Source: Aquibium pacificus | GTDB lineage: Bacteria; Pseudomonadota; Alphaproteobacteria; Rhizobiales; Rhizobiaceae | Assembly (NCBI RefSeq): GCF_040839445.1 | Contig: NZ_JBDPGJ010000008.1 | Location: 164,904 to 228,903 of the forward strand | Length of the DNA stretch: 64,000 nt | Direction of reading: 5' to 3' | Part shown: one piece after another, positions 49,723 to 58,299 of the stretch | Layout: every line of letters begins with the position of its first letter | Position numbering within the stretch: position 1 is the stretch's first letter | Position numbers and translations under genes: made by a program | Notes under the pieces: generated by a model | Database searches by the model: none | What the model saw: the letters and a program-made list of their open reading frames with translations, nothing else | What the model was told of the DNA's origin: nothing

Positions 49723-49735
49723 GGCCGTTTCGGCC
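49723..49735 (+). terminator. Short hairpin after tRNA-Glu
   Basis: GGCCG-TTT-CGGCC forms a 5-bp stem 4 bases after the CCA end. There is no clear T-run, so it may only mark the tRNA 3' processing region. Confidence 0.3.
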
Positions 49736-49784
49736 TAATGGTTTCAATGACTTGTGAGTGATTTTGTCTAACGGACTTGGGTTG

Positions 49785-50861
49785 TTAGACAGTTTTTGTT
49801 CCCTTTTCGTCTTCTGGGATTAAGTGTGCAATCGATTCCATGGCGGAGTGAGCAGCCGTCTTTCGGTTCGCAGCTTCGACATATGTCTGCACCTCAGCCA
49901 GGTTTCTGTGGCCGCTGATGGACATGATGTCGGTCGCGCTTCGTCCCGCGTCAGCGAGACGAACACAGGCGGCCTTGCGCAGCCCATGGGGCGACAAGCC
50001 TGTCGGTAAGCCGGCGCCCTTTACCATATCGTGGAACCAGTTGGTGAAACCGGCCTCCGTGAAGGGCTTCCCTTGTGCCGTCATCAGGAACGCCAGGTTT
50101 TCGCGCTTGAGTGCACCGAGCACCTCAGCAAAGCGACCTACCACGGGAATCGCGACCTCTGTTCCGGTCTTGGACTGCCGGATCGTCAGGAACCCGCCGC
50201 GCACATGCTGCCAACCCATGCGAACGATATCCGATCGCCGTTGAGCTGTGAGCAGCAGCAGATCCATTGCAAGCCGCGCCCGAGTTCCTTTCGGATGCTT
50301 CGTGTAGTATATTGCGATCTCGTCCTCGGTCCATGTGCGGAAACCCGTAGAGCGGTCCCGCAGCTTTTTGATGCCAACCGTCGGATTATCAGCGCGGAAC
50401 CTCTTCTTTACAGCAAAGCTCATCAGGATCTTGAGCGTCTTGCGCAAGCGGTTCGCTGCTGCAGGCCGATCAGCCTTCTCAGCGATCAGCTTCTCGATGT
50501 GGTCTGTCGTCAGTCCCGCGACGGGCTTGTCACCGTGCTGGGCCCTGAAGCGCTCAATGTCGTTGCGATAAGTACGCTGCGTTATCGGCGCGAGATTGTT
50601 GAACTCCGGCGTCTGATAGTACTTTACGATCAGATCGGAGAAGCTGCCGGGGATGGTCCTGCTCCTACCAATCTCGACGATCTGCCGTTCGCCCGATATG
50701 GCCTTCGTATAGACTTCCATGAACTGCTCCGACCACACCGGAAGGGGCAAGTTCACGCCATGCATTAAATATCCCGGCCGACGAAACTGAGCCCGCAACA
50801 CCCCGCGGGAGTCGATGTACGGGCCTTTGACGTACTTCGGCTTATTTTTTCTCGGTGGCAT
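49785..50861 (-). CDS. int: Tyrosine recombinase (integrase) of an integrative element
   Basis: The 358-residue integrase begins MPPRKNKPKYVKGPYIDSRG. It has a core-binding domain (NDIERFRAQHGDKPVAGLTT, about 120) and a catalytic domain with the tetrad visible: Arg in LLTAQRRSDIVRMGW, Lys in RQSKTGTEV, His-x-x-Arg in SPHGLRKAACVRL, His in ISGHRNLAEVQT, and Tyr in QTYVEAANR. It sits 65 bases from the tRNA-Glu 3' end, pointing at it, the usual layout at attL. Codon usage and GC are lower than in the chromosomal genes. The start is set where the small upstream gene's reading ends. Confidence 0.96.
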   Translation of the reverse strand: MPPRKNKPKYVKGPYIDSRGVLRAQFRRPGYLMHGVNLPLPVWSEQFMEVYTKAISGERQIVEIGRSRTIPGSFSDLIVKYYQTPEFNNLAPITQRTYRNDIERFRAQHGDKPVAGLTTDHIEKLIAEKADRPAAANRLRKTLKILMSFAVKKRFRADNPTVGIKKLRDRSTGFRTWTEDEIAIYYTKHPKGTRARLAMDLLLLTAQRRSDIVRMGWQHVRGGFLTIRQSKTGTEVAIPVVGRFAEVLGALKRENLAFLMTAQGKPFTEAGFTNWFHDMVKGAGLPTGLSPHGLRKAACVRLADAGRSATDIMSISGHRNLAEVQTYVEAANRKTAAHSAMESIAHLIPEDEKGTKTV

Positions 50862-51060
50862 CGAAGTATTCGTCCCATTCGTTGGCTGGCGTATCGTCAT
50901 TTGCCGGGATCGTAGACGGCGCCGTGGTATCGAAATGCACGAGGACGATCCGACCATCGTTCGTGATTTCACTCCGAAGGATGGGCAGATCGCAGGCCCT
51001 TGCCGCGCGTATGGCTCGCTGGAAATCCGCTTGCTTGAAAGTTTTCGGCATATTGGGCAT
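50842..51060 (-). CDS. Small integrase-companion protein
   Basis: The 72-residue product begins MPNMPKTFKQADFQRAIRAA and continues RACDLPILRSEITNDGRIVL. The TFKQADFQRAIRAARA helix is familiar from small proteins beside phage-type integrases in alphaproteobacteria. The C-terminal half is acidic. Its stop overlaps the integrase N-terminus by 20 bases, so the two are coupled. A role in excision or integration control is inferred from position only. Confidence 0.72.
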   Translation of the reverse strand: MPNMPKTFKQADFQRAIRAARACDLPILRSEITNDGRIVLVHFDTTAPSTIPANDDTPANEWDEYFDATEKK

Positions 51061-51135
51061 AGACGTAACCACGCGCTGTTTATGAAGTTTCCGCGCCGGC
51101 AACGTCACTTGGACGTGACCGGCGCAGGTTCGCAG

Positions 51136-51636
51136 CTACGACGCCAGATGGTGTCGCGGATCCTTAAACTCTTCTTGGAGGTAATCCCAAAAATATTCCG
51201 GGGCGCTAAAAACTTCTGGATATGCCTCCTGTACGGGAAACTCGTCTACCTGTTCATCAATACAGGATAGTATGATGGGGCCGTGATCAAGGTATTCTGG
51301 AAGTTCTGCAAAAGCTGTTTTCCATTCACGGATATGGAAGCGGCCGTGCAGGCATTTGAACACCGCCCATGTCATGCCAAAACGTTTGAACGTGGAGCAG
51401 GGTTTGATCACCTCGAAGCAAACAGGGCCGTTGGCCGTCTGGAGTGTAACACTCCCAGCGAACATGACGCCCGGGTGCTGAAGGATTTCCGGAAGAATGG
51501 CATCTGCGAGATGTAGTTGCCTGCCCTGCTCCGAGATCGGTTTAGGCAGCCTACCATCCCCACTCATTCTTGAAACGGTCCTTTCGGATACATTGAGCCA
51601 GCTAGCAATCTGCGTATTGGAAAGCATATGTGACAT
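51136..51636 (-). CDS. Helix-turn-helix protein of the integrative element
   Basis: The 166-residue product starts MSHMLSNTQIASWLNVSERT. Residues 4-40 (SNTQIASWLNVSERTVSRMS, then GDGRLPKP) form a MerR/excisionase-type helix-turn-helix. The remainder (GRFHIREWKTAFAELPEYLD and an acidic C-terminus) has no recognised domain. It may be a regulator or recombination directionality factor. Two further ATGs give slightly shorter or longer forms. Its GC content is visibly lower than that of the flanking chromosome. Confidence 0.7.
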   Translation of the reverse strand: MSHMLSNTQIASWLNVSERTVSRMSGDGRLPKPISEQGRQLHLADAILPEILQHPGVMFAGSVTLQTANGPVCFEVIKPCSTFKRFGMTWAVFKCLHGRFHIREWKTAFAELPEYLDHGPIILSCIDEQVDEFPVQEAYPEVFSAPEYFWDYLQEEFKDPRHHLAS

Positions 51637-51746
51637 GTTTTGATACCTTTTATCTGAATGGTATGCCGAATTCACTCTCGCAATTACTCACAAGTGAGAG
51701 CGACAAACGCTGTGTTGGAATATATCGTTACTATTATTTCATCGCA

Positions 51747-52262
51747 TCACCTCGTCTCCCTGAATTTTCGCCACAGCCGATGTACAGGCGGGAACAGGTT
51801 CATCTGCTCGAGAAGATCGATCCTTTCCCGTACGGCGCCCTCGGTAACTGCATCATCAAACAGACCCATTTGCTGGAGCCAGCAGGCAGCAAGCTGCCAA
51901 TCGGAAATCCGGCCGCCCGATAGCCATTCCGCGATCCGATCCGGCCGATAGTAGATGCGATTGCCTCGCCCCTTCTTCATCGGCTCAGGCCTTGGACCGG
52001 TATCCCTCATTCGCCAGTTCGCCAGCGATTGAAGGGATGTTCCGAGCATGTGGGCGGCAGCGCGACTTGGAATTGGTCGCCATGGCGGCAACTGTGTATT
52101 CAGTGCGTTGGCGATGAATAGTTGGCCATTGAGCTTCTTGGCGACGCCGGCAAGTGTCCAGTCTGTTCGCTCGACCAGTTGGCGCATCTGCATTTTGTCG
52201 GTGTTTGTTGATGTGTCAGTCAAAACTTCTCCCTTCGGCGAATGCGCCGTCTGAGACCGCAT
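51747..52262 (-). CDS. AlpA-like DNA-binding protein of the element
   Basis: The 171-residue product has a central winged-helix region, IPSRAAAHMLGTSLQSLANW RMRDTGPRP, followed by GRGNRIYYRPDRIAEWLSGG. This is the pattern of AlpA/excisionase-like helix-turn-helix proteins that recognise attachment or promoter sites. The start is uncertain: an ATG at 52262, or a TTG at 52220 preceded by GGGAGAAG. The C-terminal part is helical. It lies between another helix-turn-helix gene and the primase gene, all leftward. Confidence 0.68.
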   Translation of the reverse strand: MRSQTAHSPKGEVLTDTSTNTDKMQMRQLVERTDWTLAGVAKKLNGQLFIANALNTQLPPWRPIPSRAAAHMLGTSLQSLANWRMRDTGPRPEPMKKGRGNRIYYRPDRIAEWLSGGRISDWQLAACWLQQMGLFDDAVTEGAVRERIDLLEQMNLFPPVHRLWRKFRETR

Positions 52263-52446
52263 TCGTGCCGTTGTTCGTCGTGTTGAAGTCGGGGTTCGGC
52301 GGCGCGAGAGCCAACACGGATGTTGCGCACGGCCGTAGGTTCTCGGAGGATGTAGGGAATGTAGCCTCTTCCCTATCTGTCTCCTTATCTTTCTAATTTT
52401 AGAGAGATAGGAAATAGACTACATAACCTACACAAACCCCGGCGGA

Positions 52447-54504
52447 TCAAGCGGCCTTCAAGCGGATCCCAACCCATTGCTGACCGGCAGAGACCCTCTT
52501 CTGGCACAACCCGCACGTTCTCTCGATTGCCGCCTTGAAGGCTCGCTCACTCATCCGGCCTGCCCGCTCAAGAAAAAGCCACTCCTCGAAGGCACCGAAG
52601 AGAGATCGGGCCGCCACATTGGCTTCATCCGCCAGTTCGCAGCAATCCCTCACGAACCGAAGCACCAGGTTGCGATCTTCGACCATTTCGTCCGTCTTGC
52701 GCCGAACGTCACTGGGTACATTCAGCCCTTGCGCACGGTATTCCTGATAGCCTCGGAGCAGCAGGTTCATGATACCGGGTGCTTCGTTCCTCAGCTTGCT
52801 TTCCAAGTGCTTGTCTACGGCGTCGTCGGGAACAACATTTTCGAACGGAACGAACTGCAGCCGACGCGCAATCCCGGTGTCGCTTCCATCGAATAGCGGT
52901 GCGAAATTCGAAACCATGACGATCAGCGCATTGAAGTCGAACTCGAAGTACTCCTTGTGCAGAAAGCGGGCCTTCATTCGTTCACCGCCCGTCATTCGCT
53001 TGACCAGCGCAGCATCGAGTTTTTGATCCGCGCTGAGTTCAGAGGTCGTCACCAGCCGCGCTCCATTCAGGTCCGCCACATCGTTGTTGATGGCGGACTG
53101 GTTTTGCTGGCGCATGAACGTCTCGGGATTGGCAGTCCTTGCATAACCGCCAAGAGCATGGCGGATCGCCTCGGCTATTGTCGACTTGCCGTTCTTGCCC
53201 GGACCAACAAGGATCGCCAGTACCTGCTCGCCACCGGCCCCCGACAGGGAGTAGCCATAGAGACGGAGGAGGAAGCCGGCGCAATCCTCGTCGAGTGCGT
53301 CGCCAAGCACTTTAGAGAACAACGGCGCTTCGGCAGCCGGATCGTAGTCATAGGGAAGAACCACCCGCAGCCTGTCTGCCGGATCATGTTCGCGAAGTTT
53401 CATCGTACGCAGGTCGAGAGTTCCGTTCTGGAAATTCAAAAGATGGGCGTGATCCGACCACTCGGAGGTATCGACGATGCTGGGCGTAGAGCGTGCCAGC
53501 TTGGCGATGTTCCCGATGGGAGCACTCCGCCGGAGGCCATTCACCTTCCTTGAATATTCGGTCCGCATTTCTGCACTAAGCGTCAAGTCGGTGTCGAAAC
53601 GGTCCTGAAGCTTGTCGAGTAGCAGCTTTACCGTTTCCTGGACCTTCAAGCCCTCCTGATCCTGCTCCCAGACCTTGTCGTTGAAGCCGAGCCAGCCATG
53701 CGAAGGGCTGTAGCGGAACCTGTCCCGACATCCTTCGGCAAAGATGTTTGCGACCCCCTGCTCGGTGAGATCCCAAGCTGGTTGGTAGCGAGACACGCTC
53801 TGCGCGATGCTTTCGACTTCATCGGTGGGCAGCGGGTCTTCCAGCTGACCGTTCAGCGCCTGAAGCTCGTCATTCATTCGGCCGACATCGGCCCCGTTTC
53901 GGCGCAGCCGTCCCGCGATGCTCGTGAGCGAGGAATTTCGATTGCCTGGCTGGATGATGGAGGTCTTCGCTACTCGGGAAGGTTTGGTCATCAAGCGCGC
54001 GACGAGTTCCGGTGCTTCCACGACTGGCAGCGAATTCTCCCACTCGTATCGTTCTCCGCACTTGTGGAGAGACGGAGGCGCTACAACGAGGCCACCGTCT
54101 CCGCGGATATCAAGCCCCGAGCCAAGTCTCCCAGCGCTATTGCGCAGCTGCATCCCGGGCGGATAGCGGAAATAAAAGTGATAGCCTCCCGAACCGGTCC
54201 GCGCTGTCAGCGTTTCTGGGAGATCTATCTCTTCACGAAGCTGCTTGAGGGATTTCAGACCATCGTTCTTAACGTCCACATCGAGAACGAAGATGCCAAA
54301 GTAGGACCCAGTTGCAATTCCGATGTTTGCATCTGGCCGCTGACAAAACAATTGGCGTATCTGGTCAGGGTCGGTGGTAGCAGCCTTTTGCCAACCTCTA
54401 ATGAGCGGCTTCTTCCCAGCGTCCGGTCCCCCCATTAGCGGGCTTGTGACCGGGAAAACTCCGAAGCTATTGATTTCTGCGAGTTGGAGCGCGAATTGTA
54501 GCAT
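52447..54504 (-). CDS. P4/D5-type primase-helicase
   Basis: This 685-residue replication protein is typical of phage satellites and plasmid-like elements. The N-terminal bifunctional primase-polymerase domain (about 1-180) shows FGIFVLDVDVKNDGL with the DxD catalytic pair and LTARTGSGGYHFYFRY. The D5 N-terminal domain and SF3 helicase follow: Walker A ILVGPGKNGKSTIAEAIRHA (about 425), Walker B and sensor region DLNGARLVTTSELSADQKLD, KRMTGGERMKARFLHKEYFE and ALIVMVSNFAPLF. The C-terminus holds a winged-helix-like part. It appears intact, which suggests replication potential for the element. Confidence 0.95.
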   Translation of the reverse strand: MLQFALQLAEINSFGVFPVTSPLMGGPDAGKKPLIRGWQKAATTDPDQIRQLFCQRPDANIGIATGSYFGIFVLDVDVKNDGLKSLKQLREEIDLPETLTARTGSGGYHFYFRYPPGMQLRNSAGRLGSGLDIRGDGGLVVAPPSLHKCGERYEWENSLPVVEAPELVARLMTKPSRVAKTSIIQPGNRNSSLTSIAGRLRRNGADVGRMNDELQALNGQLEDPLPTDEVESIAQSVSRYQPAWDLTEQGVANIFAEGCRDRFRYSPSHGWLGFNDKVWEQDQEGLKVQETVKLLLDKLQDRFDTDLTLSAEMRTEYSRKVNGLRRSAPIGNIAKLARSTPSIVDTSEWSDHAHLLNFQNGTLDLRTMKLREHDPADRLRVVLPYDYDPAAEAPLFSKVLGDALDEDCAGFLLRLYGYSLSGAGGEQVLAILVGPGKNGKSTIAEAIRHALGGYARTANPETFMRQQNQSAINNDVADLNGARLVTTSELSADQKLDAALVKRMTGGERMKARFLHKEYFEFDFNALIVMVSNFAPLFDGSDTGIARRLQFVPFENVVPDDAVDKHLESKLRNEAPGIMNLLLRGYQEYRAQGLNVPSDVRRKTDEMVEDRNLVLRFVRDCCELADEANVAARSLFGAFEEWLFLERAGRMSERAFKAAIERTCGLCQKRVSAGQQWVGIRLKAA

Positions 54505-54818
54505 GTGTATTTTGGTTTCCTATCTGTTTTCGGGTAACGCCATTTGAGATGGTAATGATTACCGTGATCGCCAGAGGTGATCTTCAAAGACCCCGGGGTA
54601 ATTCCATTTCGTTGCGGATATTTACCGACCTCCATGCTCTCTTCAGCGGCACTGCGGCCCAAAATGCTCCTTCCACGATTGGTGGAGAGAGACAGCGGCA
54701 GAGCTAGCTTGAACGCATCTGCATTCTGATTTATCTCGTCGGTTGCCCCCTTCTTTTCGTTGCGTCCACAGCAAGTCATAATGGAGACATACGATTTCGA
54801 GAGGTAATCTGTGCTCAT
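54435..54818 (-). CDS. Hypothetical protein overlapping the primase start
   Basis: The frame encodes 127 residues starting MSTDYLSKSYVSIMTCCGRN. Its C-terminal part reads GSLKITSGDHGNHYHLKWRY PKTDRKPKYTC. It overlaps the first 70 bases of the primase gene, long for a coupled pair, so the true gene may be shorter or spurious. The His/Tyr-rich segment gives some protein-like character. No family is recognised. Confidence 0.35.
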   Translation of the reverse strand: MSTDYLSKSYVSIMTCCGRNEKKGATDEINQNADAFKLALPLSLSTNRGRSILGRSAAEESMEVGKYPQRNGITPGSLKITSGDHGNHYHLKWRYPKTDRKPKYTCYNSRSNSQKSIASEFSRSQAR

Positions 54819-54935
54819 CCTATAGTACTGGCTATTTTATGCCCCTGGGCCTTCGTCACGATGTGCTCTGTTCCCCGGAAACAGGGCCGTTCGAAATCCG
54901 CGGAAACGCGCGCTTGGTTGGGAGGGCGTACGACG

Positions 54936-55102
54936 ATGAAGGCATCGAATTTCTCGGACGCGCAGAAGGCGGTCATTCTGATGCCGAGACAAGGCGGCTG
55001 AAGCAGCTTGAGGCCGAGGAGAACGGCAAGCTGCGGAAGCAGATCGCCTATGTCTCACTTGACAAGGAGACGTTCCAGGTCGCGATCCACGATGAGCCTT
55101 GA
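54936..55102 (+). pseudogene. Relic of an IS3-family OrfA
   Basis: MKASNFSDAQKAVILMPRQG in one frame, then ETRRLKQLEAEENGKLRKQI and SLDKETFQ in another, correspond to the start and leucine-zipper end of IS3 OrfA proteins. The middle helix-turn-helix is deleted and the frame shifted, so it cannot make transposase. It marks the left edge of the insertion-sequence-rich zone. Confidence 0.7.
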
Positions 55103-55109
55103 GGGCTGG

Positions 55110-55790
55110 TCGCAAAAGACCGATACGTCGACCGACGCTACAAGTCCCGCCGCCGCGACCGGTCCGGCCTGGTGGCTCGGATCAATAGCTGCGCGGCCAA
55201 CTTCGATGCGGGCGATGATGCGCTCGATGCGGCTCCAACTGCCGGCGCCGTCGAGAACCCCGTTGGATCGGCCGACCTTGCCCGTCTTCGCTTGCCATGC
55301 TCGCGCAGAGTTGTGGTTGGCGTCACGCCGAGGATGAAGTCGATAGCGTTGGCGTAACACCAGTCGATGGCGGCAGGGCTGCAACGCTGGCTGTCAGTCC
55401 GGATGAGGAGCCGGGTGTTGGGCCACTTGCTCGGATAGCCCGCGCAAGACGGCGCAGGCGGCCGTGGATTTCAGCCCCGCTCGGCCGCCGAATGCCACGA
55501 TCGGCTGGAGCCATGTTCGTCATGATGGAGATCGAATAGGCAAAGCTCCAGCCGCGAGTGCACGGCGTCAAAGAGGTCGTCGAGCACGATCCCCGCCAAG
55601 ACCGGCCGAAAGGAAGCGCCATAGAGGTCGATGAGCGCCGGCCCAGCGTAACCAGCTCCCGCGAGGCGGGTTATCCATTGGCACATCGCCGACCGAACGC
55701 AGCCGGTGGCATCGTTGCCATCCTATTGACCGGCGGCGTTCACCTTCATGCGGAAGCCGATCATGTCAGCCAGGCCATGGCCAACATGAT
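55110..55790 (-). pseudogene. Relic of an IS1380-family transposase
   Basis: Reading leftwards in several frames: ALIDLYGASFRPVLAGIVLD, then DLFDAVHSRLELCLFDLHHD EH in one frame; SQRCSPAAIDWCYANAIDFI near 55350; and GSWSRIERIIARIEV near 55230. These match IS1380-type transposase order but are split by frameshifts and stop codons, with the N-terminus missing. It is inactive. Confidence 0.65.
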
Positions 55791-55834
55791 CTGGTAGCAC
55801 GTTACCTCGATGTAGCGTGCGAGACGCGCCTGGC

Positions 55835-56464
55835 CTAATATCCCCACAGATCGATCCGGATGGCGTCGATCTGCTCCTGCGATATGGTCGGCACGAACTC
55901 CGCTTTCGACACGTTCTTCCCTTGATACTCAAACTCCAGCGGCATTGCGCCCACAACGTCCAACACGGAGGATATTTCCGCGATAAGTTCGTCCAGACGC
56001 GCCTTGAGTCCAAACAGCAGCGCCTTTGCAACCGGATCCCTCTGATCGATGGCGAGCATGCGCAACAGATCGAAATCTTTGATCCACATGATCTCCCCAG
56101 GGCTTCGGTAACCACCATAGGCCCCGGACGTGGCATGATTGATGAACGAGGGTGTGAAGTCCGCCTGGAAGTAGATCCCACACTGGCCGCCGATACTGCG
56201 AACCTCAACATTCCCTCTCATATTTCTATACGCATCGATGAACACGCGTGGCTTTCGGCCCTGAGCGAGGAAGTTTGCGTTCCAGTTTTGTGGGTCGAGC
56301 AACTCGCCTACGTACGCTCGGTGGATACCGTAGTCGAAGTGGTCCCTCTGCAGCATCCATGCGAGGTCATACCTGACCTTGTTGTTACGAGCACGCTTTC
56401 GGGCCAAGGCAAGGTAGTCAGCACCCGACATGGTCGGGTCATGTTTCCAGTCCATGATTTTCAT
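55835..56464 (-). CDS. Hypothetical protein, unrecognised
   Basis: The 209-residue product starts MKIMDWKHDPTMSGADYLAL and has a balanced, soluble-protein composition: NNKVRYDLAWMLQRDHFDYG, RVFIDAYRNMRGNVEVRSIG, YGGYRSPGEIMWIKDFDLLR and a C-terminal helical part ending IDAIRIDLWGY. No domain is recognised. Its lower GC content matches the integrative element. It lies between insertion-sequence relics and small element genes, so it is probably cargo or an element gene. The frame is uninterrupted, which argues for function. Confidence 0.65.
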   Translation of the reverse strand: MKIMDWKHDPTMSGADYLALARKRARNNKVRYDLAWMLQRDHFDYGIHRAYVGELLDPQNWNANFLAQGRKPRVFIDAYRNMRGNVEVRSIGGQCGIYFQADFTPSFINHATSGAYGGYRSPGEIMWIKDFDLLRMLAIDQRDPVAKALLFGLKARLDELIAEISSVLDVVGAMPLEFEYQGKNVSKAEFVPTISQEQIDAIRIDLWGY

Positions 56465-56508
56465 TCCTGATTTTTATAGCGTATTCTCAAGCCGGACAGA
56501 CGCCGGCT

Positions 56509-56739
56509 TTACTGTCGCGATCGGTTAAATCGCCCGATGACCGCGGATATGTCCGGGTTCATGTGAGCATTGCACCGCTGGAGCAACGCGACGGCATCTT
56601 TGACAACAACGAATGACGAGGCGAGCGCGTGCATGTCCTCATCATCGTAGTGAAGGTCGAGTTCGGTCACGAACTCCAACGTCAAGGCGCTGATGGTCTC
56701 CTTGTCGCGATCGGTCAGCTGATAGGCATTTTTCGACAT
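56509..56739 (-). CDS. Small hypothetical protein of the element
   Basis: The 76-residue product MSKNAYQLTDRDKETISALT, then LEFVTELDLHYDDEDMHALA SSFVVVKDAV, is acidic and helical. GGAAGGATCGG lies just upstream of the ATG. It follows the 197-residue protein gene by 15 bases on the same strand, so the two are probably cotranscribed. No family is recognised. Confidence 0.65.
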   Translation of the reverse strand: MSKNAYQLTDRDKETISALTLEFVTELDLHYDDEDMHALASSFVVVKDAVALLQRCNAHMNPDISAVIGRFNRSRQ

Positions 56740-56754
56740 GGTTTCCGATCCTTC

Positions 56755-57348
56755 CTAGGCAGCCAGCTGCAGCTGCTCGGTCTCGTCGAGATCGACCATC
56801 CGGTCGGCCAGCCACTTGGCCACCACATTCAGCTCTTCCGGATTGAGGCCGGAAAGGACTGCGATTGCGTGATCAGTCGGCGACCGCTCCGCTTCCGTCT
56901 TGTCGGTCGCCTCGGGTTGCCGCTTGGCGGCCGACTCCACCGCGTCCGGCTCCACCGGCTCAGGCTCCACCGCCGGCATGTCCTCCACCGATGTAAAGTG
57001 CGCCAGTGCGGTATAGTCTTTCTGGTTTGTCACCTTGAGCCCCATCATGTGCTGATCCAGCACCTTCTGGACGTAGGCCAGCGCCTCATCCAAGCCGAGT
57101 TCCACGACCGCTTTGCGGTGAGTGTCGGCGAACGTGCTGGCGAAGACCTTCTCTGCGAGGCTCCAGCAATTCCGGTAGGTACTGGACGGCTTGTCCTGTC
57201 CAAAGACCTTGGTTGCCAGCACCGTTTTCTTGGTGCCCCGCGTCATGGCCAGTATCTGAGCCGCGGTGTAGGCGATCCATGCGCGTTCGGCTTTCTGCAA
57301 CCGCGCTGCCAGTCCCGCGATCGTGTAACCCTTGCTTTCCGTTGTCAT
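56755..57348 (-). CDS. Hypothetical protein of the element
   Basis: The 197-residue product starts MTTESKGYTIAGLAARLQKA. A helical N-terminal half (ERAWIAYTAAQILAMTRGTK; TYRNCWSLAEKVFASTFADT) is followed by a Glu/Pro-rich linker (AVEPEPVEPDAVESAAKRQP) and a C-terminal helix, NVVAKWLADRMVDLDE. The upstream GGAAAAGGGAAAG supports start 57348. No family is recognised. Polar linkers like this occur in phage replication or partition accessory proteins, but that is a guess. Confidence 0.65.
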   Translation of the reverse strand: MTTESKGYTIAGLAARLQKAERAWIAYTAAQILAMTRGTKKTVLATKVFGQDKPSSTYRNCWSLAEKVFASTFADTHRKAVVELGLDEALAYVQKVLDQHMMGLKVTNQKDYTALAHFTSVEDMPAVEPEPVEPDAVESAAKRQPEATDKTEAERSPTDHAIAVLSGLNPEELNVVAKWLADRMVDLDETEQLQLAA

Positions 57349-57402
57349 CGTCTTTCCCTTTTCCGTTTGTGCTGAACTCAGCAACTTTTCCGTTTGACAC
57401 AC

Positions 57403-57732
57403 CTCTCCCGTTGCCCCGCGAGGGGGCTGGTTGAGACCGGTGGCTGGCGGAGCCGATGTCCATCGCTTCCGTGTTCATAGAATACCCCGGATGGGGCTCA
57501 GTACAAGCGAAGGGGTATACGAATTTCTGAGCAAAATCAGTGTCTTAGGGGGCTGAATAGTGCCACACATACTGCAACTAAATTTTGCATTTTTCATCTA
57601 ATATTACTCCGAATACAGAAAATGCGCCTCGAAAGGCGCCTTCTCATGTGCCGTTTCTTGATCCAAACCTAGTCCCAACTCGGTGTGCGGATCAACGGCA
57701 TGACCCCGGGGGTCATTGCAGAATTCTGAAAA
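57403..57732. other. Low-GC intergenic region
   Basis: This 330-base AT-rich spacer upstream of the element's leftward genes contains the terminator at 57619-57640. Near 57506-57640 it has AT-rich promoter-like stretches. No gene is seen. It could hold the element's replication or regulatory region, but no iterons are apparent. Confidence 0.4.
57619..57640 (-). terminator. Intrinsic terminator of the 57733-58212 gene group
   Basis: On the minus strand GCGCCT-TTCG-AGGCGC forms a perfect 6-bp stem with a UUCG tetraloop, followed by ATTTTC. It lies about 95 bases after the stop of the 72-residue gene. Confidence 0.7.
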
Positions 57733-57951
57733 TTAGTGTCTTGTCCCTCCTGTGAGCTCCAATTCAGTCAAAATCGGCGCGGTTTCGTTGATAATGGTGG
57801 CGAAAACCTCCATCGCGTCCGGCACCGACATCTCCGAAGCGAGTAAACGACCCACGGCGAAGAGCGCAGCGGCGGCGATATCCACCGCCTCGGCGCCCTC
57901 ATCCAGGGCGATGTCGATCTGATCGTCGATCGCGTCCACAAGGTCATCCAT
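57733..57951 (-). CDS. Small acidic hypothetical protein
   Basis: The 72-residue product MDDLVDAIDDQIDIALDEGA, then EAVDIAAAALFAVGRLLASE MSVPDAMEVF, is strongly acidic at the N-terminus and helical. Its ATG overlaps the end of the split MazG-like reading by 8 bases, so it is translated in the same unit. A terminator follows. No family is recognised. Confidence 0.6.
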   Translation of the reverse strand: MDDLVDAIDDQIDIALDEGAEAVDIAAAALFAVGRLLASEMSVPDAMEVFATIINETAPILTELELTGGTRH

Positions 57952-58212
57952 TCTGGAGAGCCCCCGGCAGTGGTGATGCCTTCGGTTTCGTGGCGTTCTT
58001 GGCCCGGATCTTCTCGATCACGGCTCATCCTCGATCCGATCCAGCTCCTGAGCCCCCGACCGTTCCATATCCAGCCCGTTGGCCGCGCACAGAGCGGCCA
58101 GCGTGACCATCACGCCGCCGACCTCCTGATGAGGTTCGCCAAGATCCCGCACCGGCCGGCTGGAACGGAACAGATCCTTGATCCGCTGCCAGAGAGGGTG
58201 TCCCGTAGACAT
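57944..58212 (-). pseudogene. MazG-like/NTP-pyrophosphatase-type protein, split in two frames
   Basis: The first piece (58018-58212, 64 residues) reads MSTGHPLWQRIKDLFRSSRP, then LGEPHQEVGGVMVTLAALCA ANGLDM, and stops after DRIEDEP. A second frame, entered at a GTG overlapping that stop (GTGA, 58021), continues IEKIRAKNATKPKASPLPGA. That is the usual C-terminus of these proteins, so one gene seems to have been split by a frameshift. Alternatively it is expressed as two coupled pieces. The start codon is 2 bases from the IS3 terminal repeat, so its promoter has been displaced. Confidence 0.55.
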
Positions 58213-58299
58213 ATGATCAGCCCCCTGCGGCTGGTCCAGTTCGAATGTTAACGCATGGTAGGCCGGGACGGCAGCGCGGGCGGCGGCGCTTGTCGGGGT

